Shown here: in pieces, positions 1 through 13,792 of the stretch
How the letters are laid out: every line of letters starts with the position of its first letter
Position numbering within the stretch: position 1 is the first letter of the stretch
NCBI GenBank assembly: GCA_019843655.1
Contig: JACDQD010000104.1
Coordinates: 2,914,001 to 2,978,000, forward strand
DNA length: 64,000 nt
Direction of reading: 5' to 3'
From: Lethocerus indicus
Taxonomy: Eukaryota; Arthropoda; Insecta; Hemiptera; Belostomatidae
Program-made: the position numbers and the translations under genes
The notes under the pieces: model-generated
The model's input: only the letters and a program-made list of their open reading frames with translations
Databases searched by the model: none
What the model was told of the DNA's origin: nothing

Positions 1-3000
1 GTAGTATTTCCTTAGTAATACAAGAAACAACAGTAAGTAGAATAACAACGGATATTCTTACATTATTGTTAGACTGAAAATTACAAGATCATTTTGAGTT
101 TATCATAATATATATTTTTTTTGTTCGGAATTAAATAAGTTAGATTTGTTCGATAAAAGAGTTAGGTTAATTTGATTTCGATATAGGCCTAATTTGAATT
201 TGCGATTACCGGTCTTAATGTCGTCCCCGATAAAAAGGGGCACGGGCCGGGGGTGGGAGGGGGAGAGAAGTTAGATTCGAGTGCCAGATTATCGTCATTA
301 CAGCATTCCTGGGCGACGCGTCGTCGGCAGGCCGCGATTATCAACGGGCCTGGCCGGCATAAAATAAGCCGTTCGGTTTAATGGCGTAAATAGTTTATAT
401 TCCTGGCGAGCGTACGGGAGCATAAAAAGGTGTTCGGGGATTTCCGCTCGATAGCACCCAGGTAGTTGAGACGTTCTACCTCTAAGTGCTATTTCCTATC
501 GCTTTTCCCGCAATTTATCTGGTCAATTTTATACTCCGGGAGTATATATATATATATTGTTTTAATCATAGGTACTGAAAAATTTAATGTAGTCTGACCG
601 AAAAATAGTTAATAAGAATAATAACCCCTTTACATTAAAAACATCGCGAAATTAATTTATATTCCGCGCTAATATTTAACACGATTGCTATCTATAACAA
701 TCCCCTGTTGAGGTATTTCTGCGCTTCGTTTCTTCCTGAACACTTTAATATAAAGGGTAGACCTACAGAAAGAGTGTACGGAAACAGAAACAAGCGGCTA
801 TCGTAATCGTTCCCTCGTGGAGCTCCCCATAGTTTAATGAAACATAAAGACATACTTTAAAATTTAAATACTACCTATTTTCATAGTTTACTACCTTAAA
901 TACTACCTAGTTTAAGAAACAATATAAAAATATTCCTGATGTATGAATAGCGTGTGTAGTATATAAGCAGTGTGGTTGTTCCGATTTGACCGTTCATTAA
1001 AACAAAGCGCTTAAAACTATTCATTTGAATTCAATGCCGCATTGTGAACTCCAGCTTCCTCCTCCGTAAGATAATAAACCTGTTCATTTCTAGGATACGG
1101 TTTGCTTTTCAAAGGACGGACGGGATAAACACGTAGACCGAGTCGGCGTTATTAAAACTCAACCGAAAATTTGTACAGTTCAACGAATCAGTAAATAGTA
1201 TAACCCAATAATATAAAGATCCCGAATAACTATAACTATTAGAGAGCCCCAGGGCGTTCGACATCACCGACCAATTTATCTTTTCCCATATTCTAATCGT
1301 ATTTTTTAACCGGACGTCGGTGGAGCCTCGGCTCCATAGCCGAGGGTGGCGGTTTCTCAGCCGAAAGTGACACACTTTCCTTTGTCTTGGGGTGTGTCAG
1401 GTTTAAACATCGAAAGTGACAATTCTGTAACATTAGTTTTCCGAGGGACTGCGGTATAAGCAGTTGGTTTAGCCATGGCTTAACTCAGGTACAACTAACG
1501 CATCAGGCCTGTTATACACCGTCCAAAACAAAACAAAACTGGTACCGCGGATTGCGAAGGCGGGACCGATAGCGTCAGCCGGGTGACTGACCGGGATGTT
1601 GGGCAATGGCTGGGACCTTGATCCAGTGAACCGCATGATCCCGGATACGGGCGGCCCGCCCTAAACGAGGATTCGACATGTACCCTTTACATGTACGTGG
1701 GAAGGGGGGAAGATGCGTATTCGGCATATCACTCCCTCCCTCCGTCTCTCTCGCTCTCATCGCCGGGCACGAGTAAGTCTCAATTAGTTGTACACTACCC
1801 CCTTCCGACGAGGGGGAAACGTGATATGTTCTTTGACCGGGGGGAGGACGGGCTGACTCATGGTGGCATGGCGCTTTCATCTCTAGTGTCTGGCGACAAC
1901 GATTGGGGAAATCTGTTAGCGGTGCACACGCGGGATAGATATCTAAATTTAGACAAAATTGACTAAACATGAAATTTTAGGCGGATTTAATAATATAGCA
2001 GAAAGCAATAATTTCAGAATGTTACGCGATGGCGCAATGTCATCGCCGTTAGGAAAGTAGGGTGTATAGAATCTAATATAATAATTTTTACGGAATAATA
2101 TCGAATTAATAAACCAAAAAATTAAAAGAGTAATTACATATTTACTACGGCTTTATTCACTTAGTGAATAATATTCAGAATTCAGCAGCCCTCAGAATTA
2201 CAATACTGCTATCCAACTTCACTAACCCTCAATTTGCCACCTACATAATTTTACACCGAGTCAAAATATGTCTTATTATTACCCATAACAGGAGTTTCAC
2301 TCTGTTCGTTCACGGACAAATCCTCCATGTTATCGCCGTATTAGTGCCACCCGATGTATGAAAGACTCTTGAAAACATTTTCGATACGGATCCGCTAACC
2401 GACCGGGCCATCTTTTTAGGGCGGAGTCTCGGTAAAGAAGAGAATACAATGCGACAAACAATACCGGAATTGGGTACCGGGCGGTTAACGGATTCGGAGA
2501 GGCCTATCCAAAGGCACCGCGGCGCCACGGGTCAAGCGGACGGAGTTTCTTTTTCTTTTCCTAAACGGACAGCCCGAACAGGAGCACGAGTGTACCACAG
2601 TTACGGCGCCCTCGTGGCCGCCGATACCTTTTATTACCGAGGTATAAAACACCGGACGGAAACGGTACAATTCCTGCCGGAGTCAGAAAAGGAATCTGGC
2701 TGGAAGCCGTTGCCGCATGTTTCATTGTGGCCTCCAAAGGTGGGGGCTTACAAAATAAATCGTGGCAATTACAACCTGCCCTGAGCTGTTGACTCCAAAA
2801 ATTTACCTTCATCGCATTCCGTTTCCATTTTCAGGACCTCAAAGTATTCACTCCGGGACTCGCCAGTTTATGTCATTAGAACCCTCATTTTTGTACAATA
2901 AAATAAATCTCAAAGCGAATAATAATTGTCTCTATTCTCCATTATTTTATATAAAATGAAATATAAATGAAGCGCGGAACTGACGCCTTCGGTTAAAATA

Positions 3001-4117
3001 CGCCTGTCCTGTAACATCCGATATAGCGCATAATAAAACAAAAGCTGTGTTTGAATTTATTAAACAGTAAATGAATTCATAATATTCATAAATCTAATAA
3101 GAATACGCCTATTAAAAATCCGTGGCATCGATTTATTATACGCCTATTGTAATTACAGCTAGCTATAAGATAGCGTCTGTGTAAGTAAGCATAAAAATAA
3201 CTGAACTAAAATTATCAAAATACTATTCAAAAAGAGTATAGTAGTACGTACATCTACTTCTTGAGATAGAATTCTACAATGGCCTACGTGTACTTAAGTG
3301 AGACTTTTTCAATTTGGTGTGAAACAACATTAGAAGAAAATTGGATCAGTTATGCCAGCTGGTACTCATTCTATAATGGAAATTAGCCAGAAACAGATAT
3401 CAAACAATTGACCCCTCGAATTACAGTCGCTTCCTACCCACTTAAGCCAATTAATTAAACGCTCTCCAATGTTCCCTAACGAATGAAAATACAAACACAT
3501 GACGTCTCGGAGTTAAAAATATATTCTGTCCTCTTCCTCCCCCCTTCCAAACCGATACTCCAAATCGGAATTTCGTGAACGCCGGAAGAATTCCCGAAGT
3601 GTAAAACATTCCTTTTTAAATAATCTCCGGTTATGTCTTAAACGGACGATCTGATCGTTAGGAGATAACGGTAAACTCTGTCCGTCGTAGGAATTCTGGG
3701 ACATTTCGAATATCTGGCATACCCAGTAACTTAGTCAAATTGTGGCAGTCGATTCCTTAATAACTATATACAATAACAATAATTATTTTAATTCGCTACT
3801 CCCAAGGCTATTGGAAATTCATAAATGTCACTAAATGAATGTAGATTTCCTTGCGACGCTTTCTAGACTCTATAATTGGTTGAAATTATTGACAAGAAAT
3901 TATCAATTATTGGCAAACTTTTGTGAACAATTAATTCCTGTTAAGAATTAATTTATTTGAACAATTCAAGATGATACCAGCCGTAATTAATTTATAGATT
4001 GATAATAGTAAAACGTCTAATGAAAAGCATGCATTATTATAACCATAAGTTATAGCTATAAAAACGTAATAAAACTTATCGTGCGCTCCTAAGGAAACCT
4101 GAAGACTGACTGGCATT
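1..4117. other. Intronic DNA left of the 4124 recursive site
   Basis: No exon is supported. A GC-rich block at about 200-440 stands out from AT-rich neighbours. A second at about 1560-1960 opens a 131-codon frame on the minus strand and a 91-codon frame on the plus strand; neither resembles a known protein or has a matching pair of splice sites. A third at about 2400-2780 behaves the same way. The remainder is AT-rich with no recognised repeat family. Confidence 0.6.
543..557. repeat. Short (TA)n run
   Basis: About seven TA units, much shorter than the three long arrays in the window. Confidence 0.85.
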
Positions 4118-4143
4118 GCTTACCTGAAACATACACAGAACTC
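4118..4143 (-). other. Recursive splice site (ratchet point) in the Fhos intron, second candidate
   Basis: The minus strand reads GTGTATGTTTCAG|GTAAGC, with AG at 4125-4124 and the new GT at 4123-4122. The 3' splice site half has a pyrimidine-biased tract broken by a few purines, and the 5' half is GTAAGC, one base from consensus. It is 29.2 kb beyond the 33276 site and in the orientation of Fhos. No clear second donor follows within about 150 nt, so there is no obvious RS-exon. It is weaker than the 33276 site. Confidence 0.55.
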
Positions 4144-7100
4144 ACATTATCATTTTGAAACAAGAAATGTTTGCAGTTCTTACTATTAAGGTAAAAATGG
4201 AAAACCTGCTAATGAACATAATGAACTAAAGAACATTAATGTTCTTATAGAGTAAAGTATATCTAAAAAGCGTTAAAAGAAAAAGGTCAATGAATGTTAA
4301 AGGCGTCTTGGTAACAAAAGTTGTGAGCGCTCTTCCCATTTTGATTTTTAAAATGTCATTTAAACTTACATAAAGAAATGCATGAGAATATTGATAAAAC
4401 TAAATTATTTTAAATTAAGCCAATAACGCGTACTATATTATTAGTGCAGCCAAATATGGAATATACAAAACGAATGTCCACTAAGAAAATAACGCCACCC
4501 GGATACGGAAACCGCAAGTTAACACACAGATCATTGAGTTTTCTTAAACAGTAAAAGGCTCGAGGGAATAAATGAAAAAAATCGTTGGAACTGATAGAAT
4601 TGTCAAGAAATACGGCTACAAAATTAAATCAACTAATCTAAGGAGTAAAACCGTATGCCGCACGTTCACGAAGTAATCATAAATCAATTATTGGAAAGGT
4701 TACGAATGGTAAAACAAAACTTGTTTTATTTACTACAACCAGTTTAATGTACTGCAGTATTTAGTACCGAACGGCGGACAGTTATGCAACAGTATCAAAC
4801 TCTACGACGCAATGCAGCGATTCAATTTGAAAAGGGGAAAAGGAAACAAAATAAACTTGCAAGGCAAAGAAAGGTATGCCGACTGACGTCATACTGTCGG
4901 GGTTATGACGGTAAAAAAATTTGCTCGGTATTTCCTGGCCAGTCAGAAATATTATTGACAATTCACAAGAATTGTGTAACTTCAAATATCAAAAATATAG
5001 GTAATTAAAACTGGCTATATCGTATATTACATTGCACTACACTATTGTAGCTAGGCGGAGCAGAGAGATGCTGTCCCGAACGAAATCTGAAACTATGAAT
5101 CGCAATAGCGGAGAAAATTCTGGTTGGAATCGTTCCAACTTAAAGGCCACTTTAAACTTTAAAAATGTCTCAGGCCAAAAGCGAACCTGTACATCCACAG
5201 CAGAGTAATACAATTCATCTTATATTATAATAACTTCAATTATGAAATAGTTGAGAATAATGTTCGAGGTATTCGTGAATCGTGTCACTTTCTTGCCATC
5301 ACCATTAACATACCACTAGTAATACTGTCTTTTGCACCTATGACCATGAGGATCAATGTCATTTACGGTTAGTCTTTGCTATGCCTTTATATTGTAACAG
5401 CAACATCTCAGTCATCGTTATCATAACATGTAATGCCAATCAGTGCCCAACTGTCGAATTATTAACAGACAAAACTGGGTACAATAACAGAGAAATCAGT
5501 ATTCCCATTAATGTCAGGCACACTGGCAATTGGTGATAGATCTGGGCCCGCCCATAAATCACATCATGCAAATCTTCTCCGATTAACCGCGATCTTATAA
5601 AGCGGGCCTGGAATAGAGTCGGGGGTGGCCTTCCGCACCAATTACGGCCGATGCCCGGTTACTAAACGAGGACGAATGAATACATCGCACTGGCCTCGTG
5701 AGGGTTATTATTTCGCATTATTCAATTACCGAAGACAAGTCCGGTTAGATCATATGCGGCAGTTCTTCTTTTTTTAATCTATTTCTTTCCTTTTTAATTA
5801 CCGGATGAGAGTGCATATTCTTGATGCCCCGCCGGTTCGGATAAGTGTACGGGAAGCCTCCTGTCTACACAACAGCCCTGTCAAACCCGGGCGTTTATTA
5901 AGTATCCGGCGCGGTATCTCGGCCGTATAAGGCGGTCTTACGACGCGAGAACCCGTTCGCAAACGTCTGATTTCATCTGCGATCCAACTATACACGTCCA
6001 ATCCGTCTACAGTTGCGGATACTTTATCGCCAATGGGTTCAACATTAATATCCACAGAAACATTTGAACATTTCATTTCAGTACATCACACAGGTTATTG
6101 TAATTTTGCTCAGTGTGTCAGGGAAAAAGAACACCATGTATTTTCGGTTAGAGGAGACCTCCGAGTCTTTTGTACATTGTTACTCATCTCGATTATTCAA
6201 TCCTGTTTTGGATATTCACCACTTCGGATAGTGGCATTGAAGTATATATAAATTAATGCATGTTAGCCTACACGTTATATAAAATAGGTTTAAATAATCC
6301 AGGTACACGGGTATACATAAAAATCCCATACTCACCACCTCTACCGAGAACCTAATTGGGTAACCAACCTATTGAGACAACCTAAAGATCACAAATAACA
6401 TGACTATGTATGTTTATTTCACGGCTTCCATCCGAGGCCAACCTAAGAGGCATTATTTTTCAAAGTGATAAAACTTAAATTTTGAACAGCGCAATTAACT
6501 ATTCCTTCTAAAGAGTCGGTAGGGTTGAAAAGGTAGAATTCGGACTTGAAATACCTCAGGGCAACTAATGTTTGACGAATATAGACAGCGGACAGGGGTT
6601 CCTCGGATCGTTCCACCAATTTCAACCCGTCGAGATCTCAATTCCCTTCGTATTGCGGAATTAACTGGCATTTGCAAAGGTGCACACTCTCCTTTCTGCC
6701 TTATATAATCGGGACATTTCATTTCTCGCCCGCCCATTGGCTCGATTACAAAACCGGCGGGGAGTAACTGCTAATTATTGCGTTGCGTAATGCCCGCGGA
6801 TTATTTCAATTTTTTTGTCGGTCGTGTGGCGTCGTCTTGGATACGATGCATTGCCCGGCGTCCAGACCGCAAATAGGAGGAAAAAAGCAGTAGCAAGGTT
6901 GAACATTTACCATAATCATTCCGCGCCGGATTTAATTACGCTTCGTCAGCGGCAGGCTTTCTAATATGGAGCGAACACGTATGCAATCTATATAGCTATT
7001 TCATGTTTTGATATCTACCTCAAGGACTATAAATGGTCTATTCTCATAGTCAATTATGTATAAAGGATGAGCAATGGAAATTGCATCAGATAGACAGGAA

Positions 7101-7393
7101 TGCATAAGGCGCTTAATAAACGAATTATATTGCATAAGTCTTTATTACGAAATCAATATTTATAGGCGTTACTGCAATTTTAACTTAAACAATTAGTTTT
7201 AGGTTCTTACTTAATAATGATATGAGACAAGGGGTGTGCGTATGCAAACAATATTTAGCTAAATGTTTGGCCTGGCGATTTAGAACAAATTGCCGCATAC
7301 CTTATCACAGCTGAATATGTGTTTCTTGCTTTATCAATTCGAGCATTTAATATTAATAGAAATTTGGAATCACCTTACGCGATCATTGAGTTT

Positions 7394-7396
<3 letters not shown>

Positions 7397-7456
<60 letters not shown>
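7397..7456. repeat. (AT)n microsatellite, 30 units
   Basis: A perfect alternating AT run of 60 bp within intronic DNA. It accounts for the YIYIYI-type translations in overlapping frames, which are not genes. Length is probably polymorphic. Confidence 0.97.
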
Positions 7457-7458
<2 letters not shown>

Positions 7459-10400
7459 GTGTCTACGAAAGAATTTGATTTCTAATATGGAGCTGCAAAT
7501 TAATTTTATTACTTCACGTAAGAGGTTCATTATTTCGATTCGCGGAATGAAATGTTGGTTAATTTAAACGTCAGAATACAGCTTTTATGCGAAGTGTTAT
7601 TTAAAAAAGGTACTTTTACTCAACACGGCTGTCCGGTACTGCAGGATCTCCAACCGACTTAGGACTTCCACACTATGCAAATACCTTGAGATACGGGGTG
7701 GAGTTTATTTGCGACAACACGTCTTCCAACGAGAGCCAAGTCGACCCGAGGAACAATATACCCAGCCGAGACAGCATGAGTCATCTTTCCCAGAAGTGAA
7801 TTATCTCTTCTCTCGCCGGCCCTCCTCCCCCACCCACCAAAGACCGTCGCCTTTCGTGGTATCCTTCACACTTCAGTATCCTCCACAAAAGGATTTAATA
7901 GGCATAAATCACGAGGAATCTACCGGTGCCAAGTTCGATCTACGCCCCCCACCACAAGAGTTTGCCGGCCCGAAGGTCGCAGTCTGCAAAACACTACCGA
8001 GTCATCCGCTGAAGTGGCACTTTTACCGTCCTAAATGTAATTGCGACAGCGACAAAAGAAGCGTAAATCGAAACGCTGGAGTTCCGGTTAAGACGCTCTT
8101 CCCTGTTTCTAGAGTGGAACCACTCAGTGAGAACAACCGCCGTGGTTTATTGTCAGAGACATTAACAGCTTGTCTTGTACAAGTATTCTTCTGAGGTTGA
8201 ATATGAAGGATCCCTTTTGAAGTAAACGGTATGGTATTCAGTACAGAGTTCTTCCTTCCCAAAAATGACATCCATACAGTTTGGTAATGGACGGTCAATT
8301 CATTATCGGCTAGTAGAATAACGATAGCTGCTTATAAGAAGTTCAGCGTCCACCTTCTTCTCGCTTTGTCTGAAACCACTACCCCTCCTAAAATATCTTA
8401 AATTCCCCCTTTTTGCAATTTAGTACCTCCGACGGTGAGATTACGGGAAATGCAGAACCCGGGTACGTGGTTTAAAATTAAATTTGGAAGGACGTTGGAA
8501 GGTCGATGAGTCAGAATGCTATTCGTGCCAGCGGTGTCCGTCATTTGGACACTGGGGGCGCTCAGGCTGTGGCCATCGCTGTCTTTTAAAATTAGTGATG
8601 ACGAACCTGAGAGCGAGTGCGATCGCCAATTAGCCGGCCTCCAGTCTTGCGGTGATTTACATGTTCTGAAAATTCTGCCAAAATATAACCTCATCATCCT
8701 GGGGTGTTCCTGAGAATCATTGCAGGAATCCCTCACAACAATTTTCATAGTCAAATTACCATTTTCCACAAGGATATCCGAGGGAACGAATTTTCTATCG
8801 TTAACCGTGCAAGATACATTTTTTCAGAGATATAAACGATTCGTAACTCTTTTTAAGCTCAAAGGCAAGGGCGTAAAATTGGTGTCAACTTTTGCTTACA
8901 AGAAAAATCCACTTATTGACAGTAAAACTGCTTAGCGATTAAAACTATTTATAAATCACTCTTAGCCAGCCCCTAAATTATCTTTTGCTATCGGAGGATA
9001 AGGGGTATTATTCGAGATTACATGATTTAAGGCCTTAAATCCTGACCCCGAATTAAAAGTTAAGGCTTAGATTAACCTGCAAGAGGTTTTTTTTCATATA
9101 ATAGCTTTCCCTAAAATATGGACGATTTGGCTAGCCCTTCTATCCACAAGAAAATTGCTTTGGAAATCTATGAATTGATTTAATATAACGAATATCTAAA
9201 ATGCTATCCTTGTTTTATATTATTCTATTTCCAATATCGAGCATATTGACATTTTATAATTGCTAAATTTATCATCACTAATTATTATTATAATAATACA
9301 TGTACTGTACGCAACTGTAAAGGGTATAATCAATGATATAAATATTGTAATGAAATTAATGTCGGAATAAATGTGAGGACAGGTTTTAGCCGAGCAACAA
9401 CCGAGTGTTCAACCAATAAGTTGTGCAGCAGATATCTAATCGTCGACGATTAAAACCGGTGTTAACGTTCTTGCGACTCGCCGAAATCGCCAAACTGGAC
9501 TTTAAAATCTCCCCGAGGAGCCCGCGGCCAGTTTACTTTTATTTTTATAATATTTTTTCTTCCATTCCGAACGGATGGACGCCGACGAAAGGCATCCGGC
9601 CACTCTCGAACGCTAATCAGGCACACTAATGGCCTTTCCCGCTGAGGAGAGGCCCAGGGGCTAATAGCGGTTAATTGTACGCTTTTTTTATTTAAAAAGA
9701 AAAGGGAGATATTAAATTAAATTACCTTTCGTGTTCCGCGTCGGGGTGAAATATTTCTTTTTATGAAACTGGAAAGTCGGTTTTAAGTTGGGATTCGCAA
9801 GCGTCTGTATTCTCGTCGGTTGTAGTTTGTATTCCAGTAACTTAGAATGTCATGATTGCATAACAAACAATACTGTATGTGCTGTGTATTTGTAATGTTT
9901 AAGGTCTTTTTTATAATTTTGAAAACAATATAGTGAAAATATATATGCGTAAGTAAATGTACTAGTAGTAGTTATATATTCTGTTGCTGTCCAGAACAGT
10001 ATGAATCCAGACCACTCGGATTCCATTATTAATAATTTATTTGTTTTGAGAGGATCGCAGTATATGACCAATCGAAAACTAGCGCCTGATAAGAATTCCG
10101 ATTCTCGGAATATTGAATTGATTTTCCTGAGCTAGGTCTTTGCAAAAAAGATAATTTTTTCAAAGGAAAAATAATAGAAAGCTACGTTCGATTTCACTCA
10201 GGTTGGCGACCGTCTTTATAGAAAGAACGTGCGTTGCCTTATAATTATAAGTGAACTTACATACTTTATGTTGCGAAATATTGTCCTAGAATCACTATAT
10301 ATTCCTTCCATATTATCCCAGTACTATTGTTTTACTTTTAGGTTTCTTTCATTATAGGAGGTACGCGTTTACGCATATCCGTCTTCCATACGTTCCTTCA

Positions 10401-12528
10401 GGTTAGTGAATCTCTGTTAATTTCGGCATACAACCAATCATAAATTCAGACTAACATGAACATTATTCAGGACCGATTTCTGTGATATTTGGATCGGTCC
10501 TATATATATATCGGGTAGAAGGCTGGTCACCAAACTGACTCCAGTGAACTCTCCACAATTCCTCCTTCCACAAGTTGCCATCTTCACCCAACCCGATACC
10601 TCCTCCCGCCTCCTCCTTTCCACGGTTCCCTTTGCTGTTCGCCGACTCGCGGGCTCCCGTCATTCCTCCTCCACATGCTACACACTCTTCCATTTATTTT
10701 CTTCCGACCCGGTTGGTTTTTTCTCTACCCTCCACCACCTCCTCGGGTTTTTTTTTCGCTCGTTTTATTTTATCCTCCAGTACAGATTTATCGCCTCCAG
10801 TCTTCCTCCAGGGGCTGTCCGGGATCCGACCCGTAATCGGTTAAAATCCAATTGAAATTATAATTGAGCCTCGGTTACCTCAACTTTTGAAACCGGACTT
10901 AGAGTACCTTCTGAGATCTAAGACCTCCCTTCAGAAATATTCGAATTTACAGGATTAGTACTACAAAATTACGAGTTTATTCAATAAAAAGGATAGACAT
11001 TTGTTTTCCTTCCTACTTCAACCTTTAAAGAATAATTCTCAAAAGTATTATAACTACATCTGTAAAAATGGACAATTACAGATCTCACATATTTATTATT
11101 CAAATGTTCTAATGAATGATCAATATAAGTGAACGTAATGTCAAAATTATTCTGTTATTATCACATTGTATTATTATTAAAGATAATAATATTTCAGGAG
11201 CAACCAGAGAAGAAGAGAAAGAATATTACCGTATCTACATTTGTATTTATTTCTTGTTAGAATAGCAATAATTAATCAACGCGAACGATAAAACCTGAGA
11301 CAATTCGCACATGACGCACAAGGACAGAGCCATAAATATTTATATGTGTAAACTAAAGAATAACTACTCCTTTATACAATGGGAGTGTAATCAATATTTA
11401 AGAAAAACTGTTATAATAAATTCATTGGAAGTGAACCCATTCCACAAGCTGCCTAAGCGATCCGAAGCCAAGTATAATGAAATTGCTCGGAGAATACAAA
11501 GCGTGTATTTAATGCACTTGCCGCCATCGGTTGAATACCCGAAGGAAATAGCCTAATTACTTTAATTCATCAACGTTAATTGCAGCCCAGAGTTTAATTT
11601 CCGATCTAGAGATATCAAGAAAGTGATTTTCTTAATTCTGATTCCAAGAGAGTCTCACGGTTCCTATAATTGAACCTATTTATAACATCATTTTACGCCG
11701 ATAGGCTTTTATGCAAATACTATTACAGTTCTATCAAAAGGCTGAATAGATGTAATGAAGGCAATGGAATTATTTGCGTAAAGTAACACGGATTCATTAT
11801 TATAAAACTAATAATCTTTGTTACGAAAATGAAGGAAACATATCACTTTGTACGCACTGCGAATTAAAGGTTGATTATAAGATGGGTAACAAAGGTAATA
11901 TGAGTCTTGATAAGGATACAAATTTTGACAATTGTGTAATTATAATTACTCCTGACACTGTAACTGGTGAATAACTGTTTAACTGGACTCCATCCATTGG
12001 AAATATCAGCCGGACTGAAAAAAATTGCGCCCTCAAGCGTTAGAAATTGTCACCCATCCCTTCGGAGAGGGTTCGTCTTAAGATATCGCTAACTAATACA
12101 TAATTAATGTTTCAGAATATTAGACTATAGTGACATTTTTATGATAACTTAATATTATACCATAGCTGCCGTTGTTTTTCTACCTACATAAACGACTAGG
12201 TGCATGCACAGGATAATTTTATCTTGCTTATTATTTTATCGTGCTTATTCGTTATACTTTTTAACTAAGTTTCAGTAACAATCAATAAATTAAGCTTTCA
12301 ACTTATCGAATTGAATATATTTCAGAAATGTTGTCGCAATGTTCCTCCCGTGGGATTCCGCGAGACCAACAAATACCCAGAAAGGGTCAGAGTTTCATTG
12401 CTTGATATCCGGCTATTCGCATTTGGTTCAGAGACCGAAAAAGAAAGCCGGTGCGTAGAAAGGTAATCCTTTTAAATCTTAACAGAACAGAGATAAGCGA
12501 ACAAGGTGAAACGGCCCGAACGGCATTT

Positions 12529-12546
12529 GAGAGAGAGAGAGAGAGA
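12529..12546. repeat. Short (GA)n run
   Basis: Eight to nine GA units on the plus strand next to a purine-rich patch (to about 12580). GA runs can bind GAGA-type factors in insects, but nothing else here shows regulatory function. Confidence 0.85.
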
Positions 12547-13749
12547 TAACGGATTAAAGGGGAAGAGGGAAGAGGAGAACACCTCCTCACCGCATCATAA
12601 AAAGTGGCTCGCTATCGGTAAGAGGAGCGCGCGGTAATCCGGGCACTCGCCTTGGAGGCGTTGAACCTTTCGCAAGCTGCTCATATTGACTTACCGCCAT
12701 CCTGCAGCTAACCTCTACCTACCATAAGCACCCGTGGGGATTCTTTAAGTTCGCATTCATTTTTTGTAAGTATTCAATCAGCCGCATTCCCCTAGCTGTA
12801 AAGCGTGTTGCTACATTAATGACGAACCTTAATAGGATACTTCATAGTTCCGTTAGGCAGATAATGTAATTATCAGGGTTCAGGGTCATAACATAATATA
12901 TTTGGCGTCTCGTTAAACTTGTATTTGTTTACAGATGCATGAAATATAATATTAATAAGCCGAAAGATATTTTTCCACCCCAACAAACGTGTGAGCCATT
13001 TCTAAGGGACACGTCCGTGTTATTTGCACCGCTTATATGGTTACAATTAAAAGGGAAGGGATACCTCGACGTCGGATGCTGATTTATCATCAGCTATGGC
13101 CAAACAAAGAGAGCACAGGGGATCCCACTTTAGCCCACGCTGAACTTCTTTTAAACTGTTATCGAGAATCGACCAACGCAGAATGAGTCCGCCATTCGGG
13201 CACGATAAGATAACGAATACGTAATGGTGGTTCAGACTGCAACAGTCGGTCAAGTGTTGTATCTCGCTTTTCATGAACTATATTTAACACGTAGGCACTC
13301 CCGACCGCGGTGATAAAGGAATCTCAACAAGAGCGTCGGTCTTCACGCTCAACTCTAATGATAGTAAAATAACGCACTGCGTACCTTACGACCGGCCGTT
13401 CTTAAATAAAACAGTCTATTATTGTACTCCGTAATACAACTTTTAAATGCGAGTGAGAAATTTTAAATAATACCTCACTATACTCCGTGTATCTTCAAAA
13501 GAAAATATATCGTGTCAACTCACAAGTCAACTGCAAAAACCACACCATACATACGAACTATATCTCCGTGATATCTCGAGATCCACACTGAGATTCCCAT
13601 CCGCTTCAGAATATCAAAACGCCGACGCCGCATCAGAGGTTACGGATAATACAAAGAAATTTCAATGCTGCCGACCGGCCCGAATGCCGGTCATTAACTG
13701 TGCCCAGCAATTAGCCCGCAAGGTTGATTCAACTCGACCTGTGAGAAGC

Positions 13750-13792
13750 AAAGAGAAGGAGGAGGAGAAGGAAGAGGAGGAGGAGGAGGAGG
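13750..13792 (+). repeat. Polypurine tract rich in GGA units
   Basis: 43 uninterrupted purines made mostly of GGA and GAA units. The opposite strand gives a poly-proline open frame, a by-product of the repeat. Such tracts can adopt triplex structures (general knowledge). Confidence 0.9.

Larger units (their letters stand above)
4151..13740. other. Intronic DNA, no gene seen
   Basis: Mostly AT-rich. GC-richer patches lie at about 5820-6010, 7700-8150, 9440-9660 and 10540-10840, the last strongly pyrimidine-rich on the plus strand. The longest open frame (7709-8194, plus) has no ATG at all and is compositionally odd (rich in Pro, Arg, Ser), so it is not called. The long AT array is listed separately. 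Confidence 0.6.

Noticed and set aside
1575..1970. 131-codon minus-strand frame overlapping a 91-codon plus-strand frame
   Set aside because: Both strands are open over the same GC-rich bases, neither product is recognisable and no splice-site pair fits. Composition explains it.
7290..7567. Open frames encoding alternating Tyr-Ile runs
   Set aside because: Direct translation of the (AT)n microsatellite.
7709..8194. Longest open frame in the window, 161 codons, plus strand
   Set aside because: It begins at a TTG and has no ATG anywhere, shows no domain, and is rich in Pro, Ser and Arg as expected from a GC-rich patch read by chance. No paired splice sites were seen.
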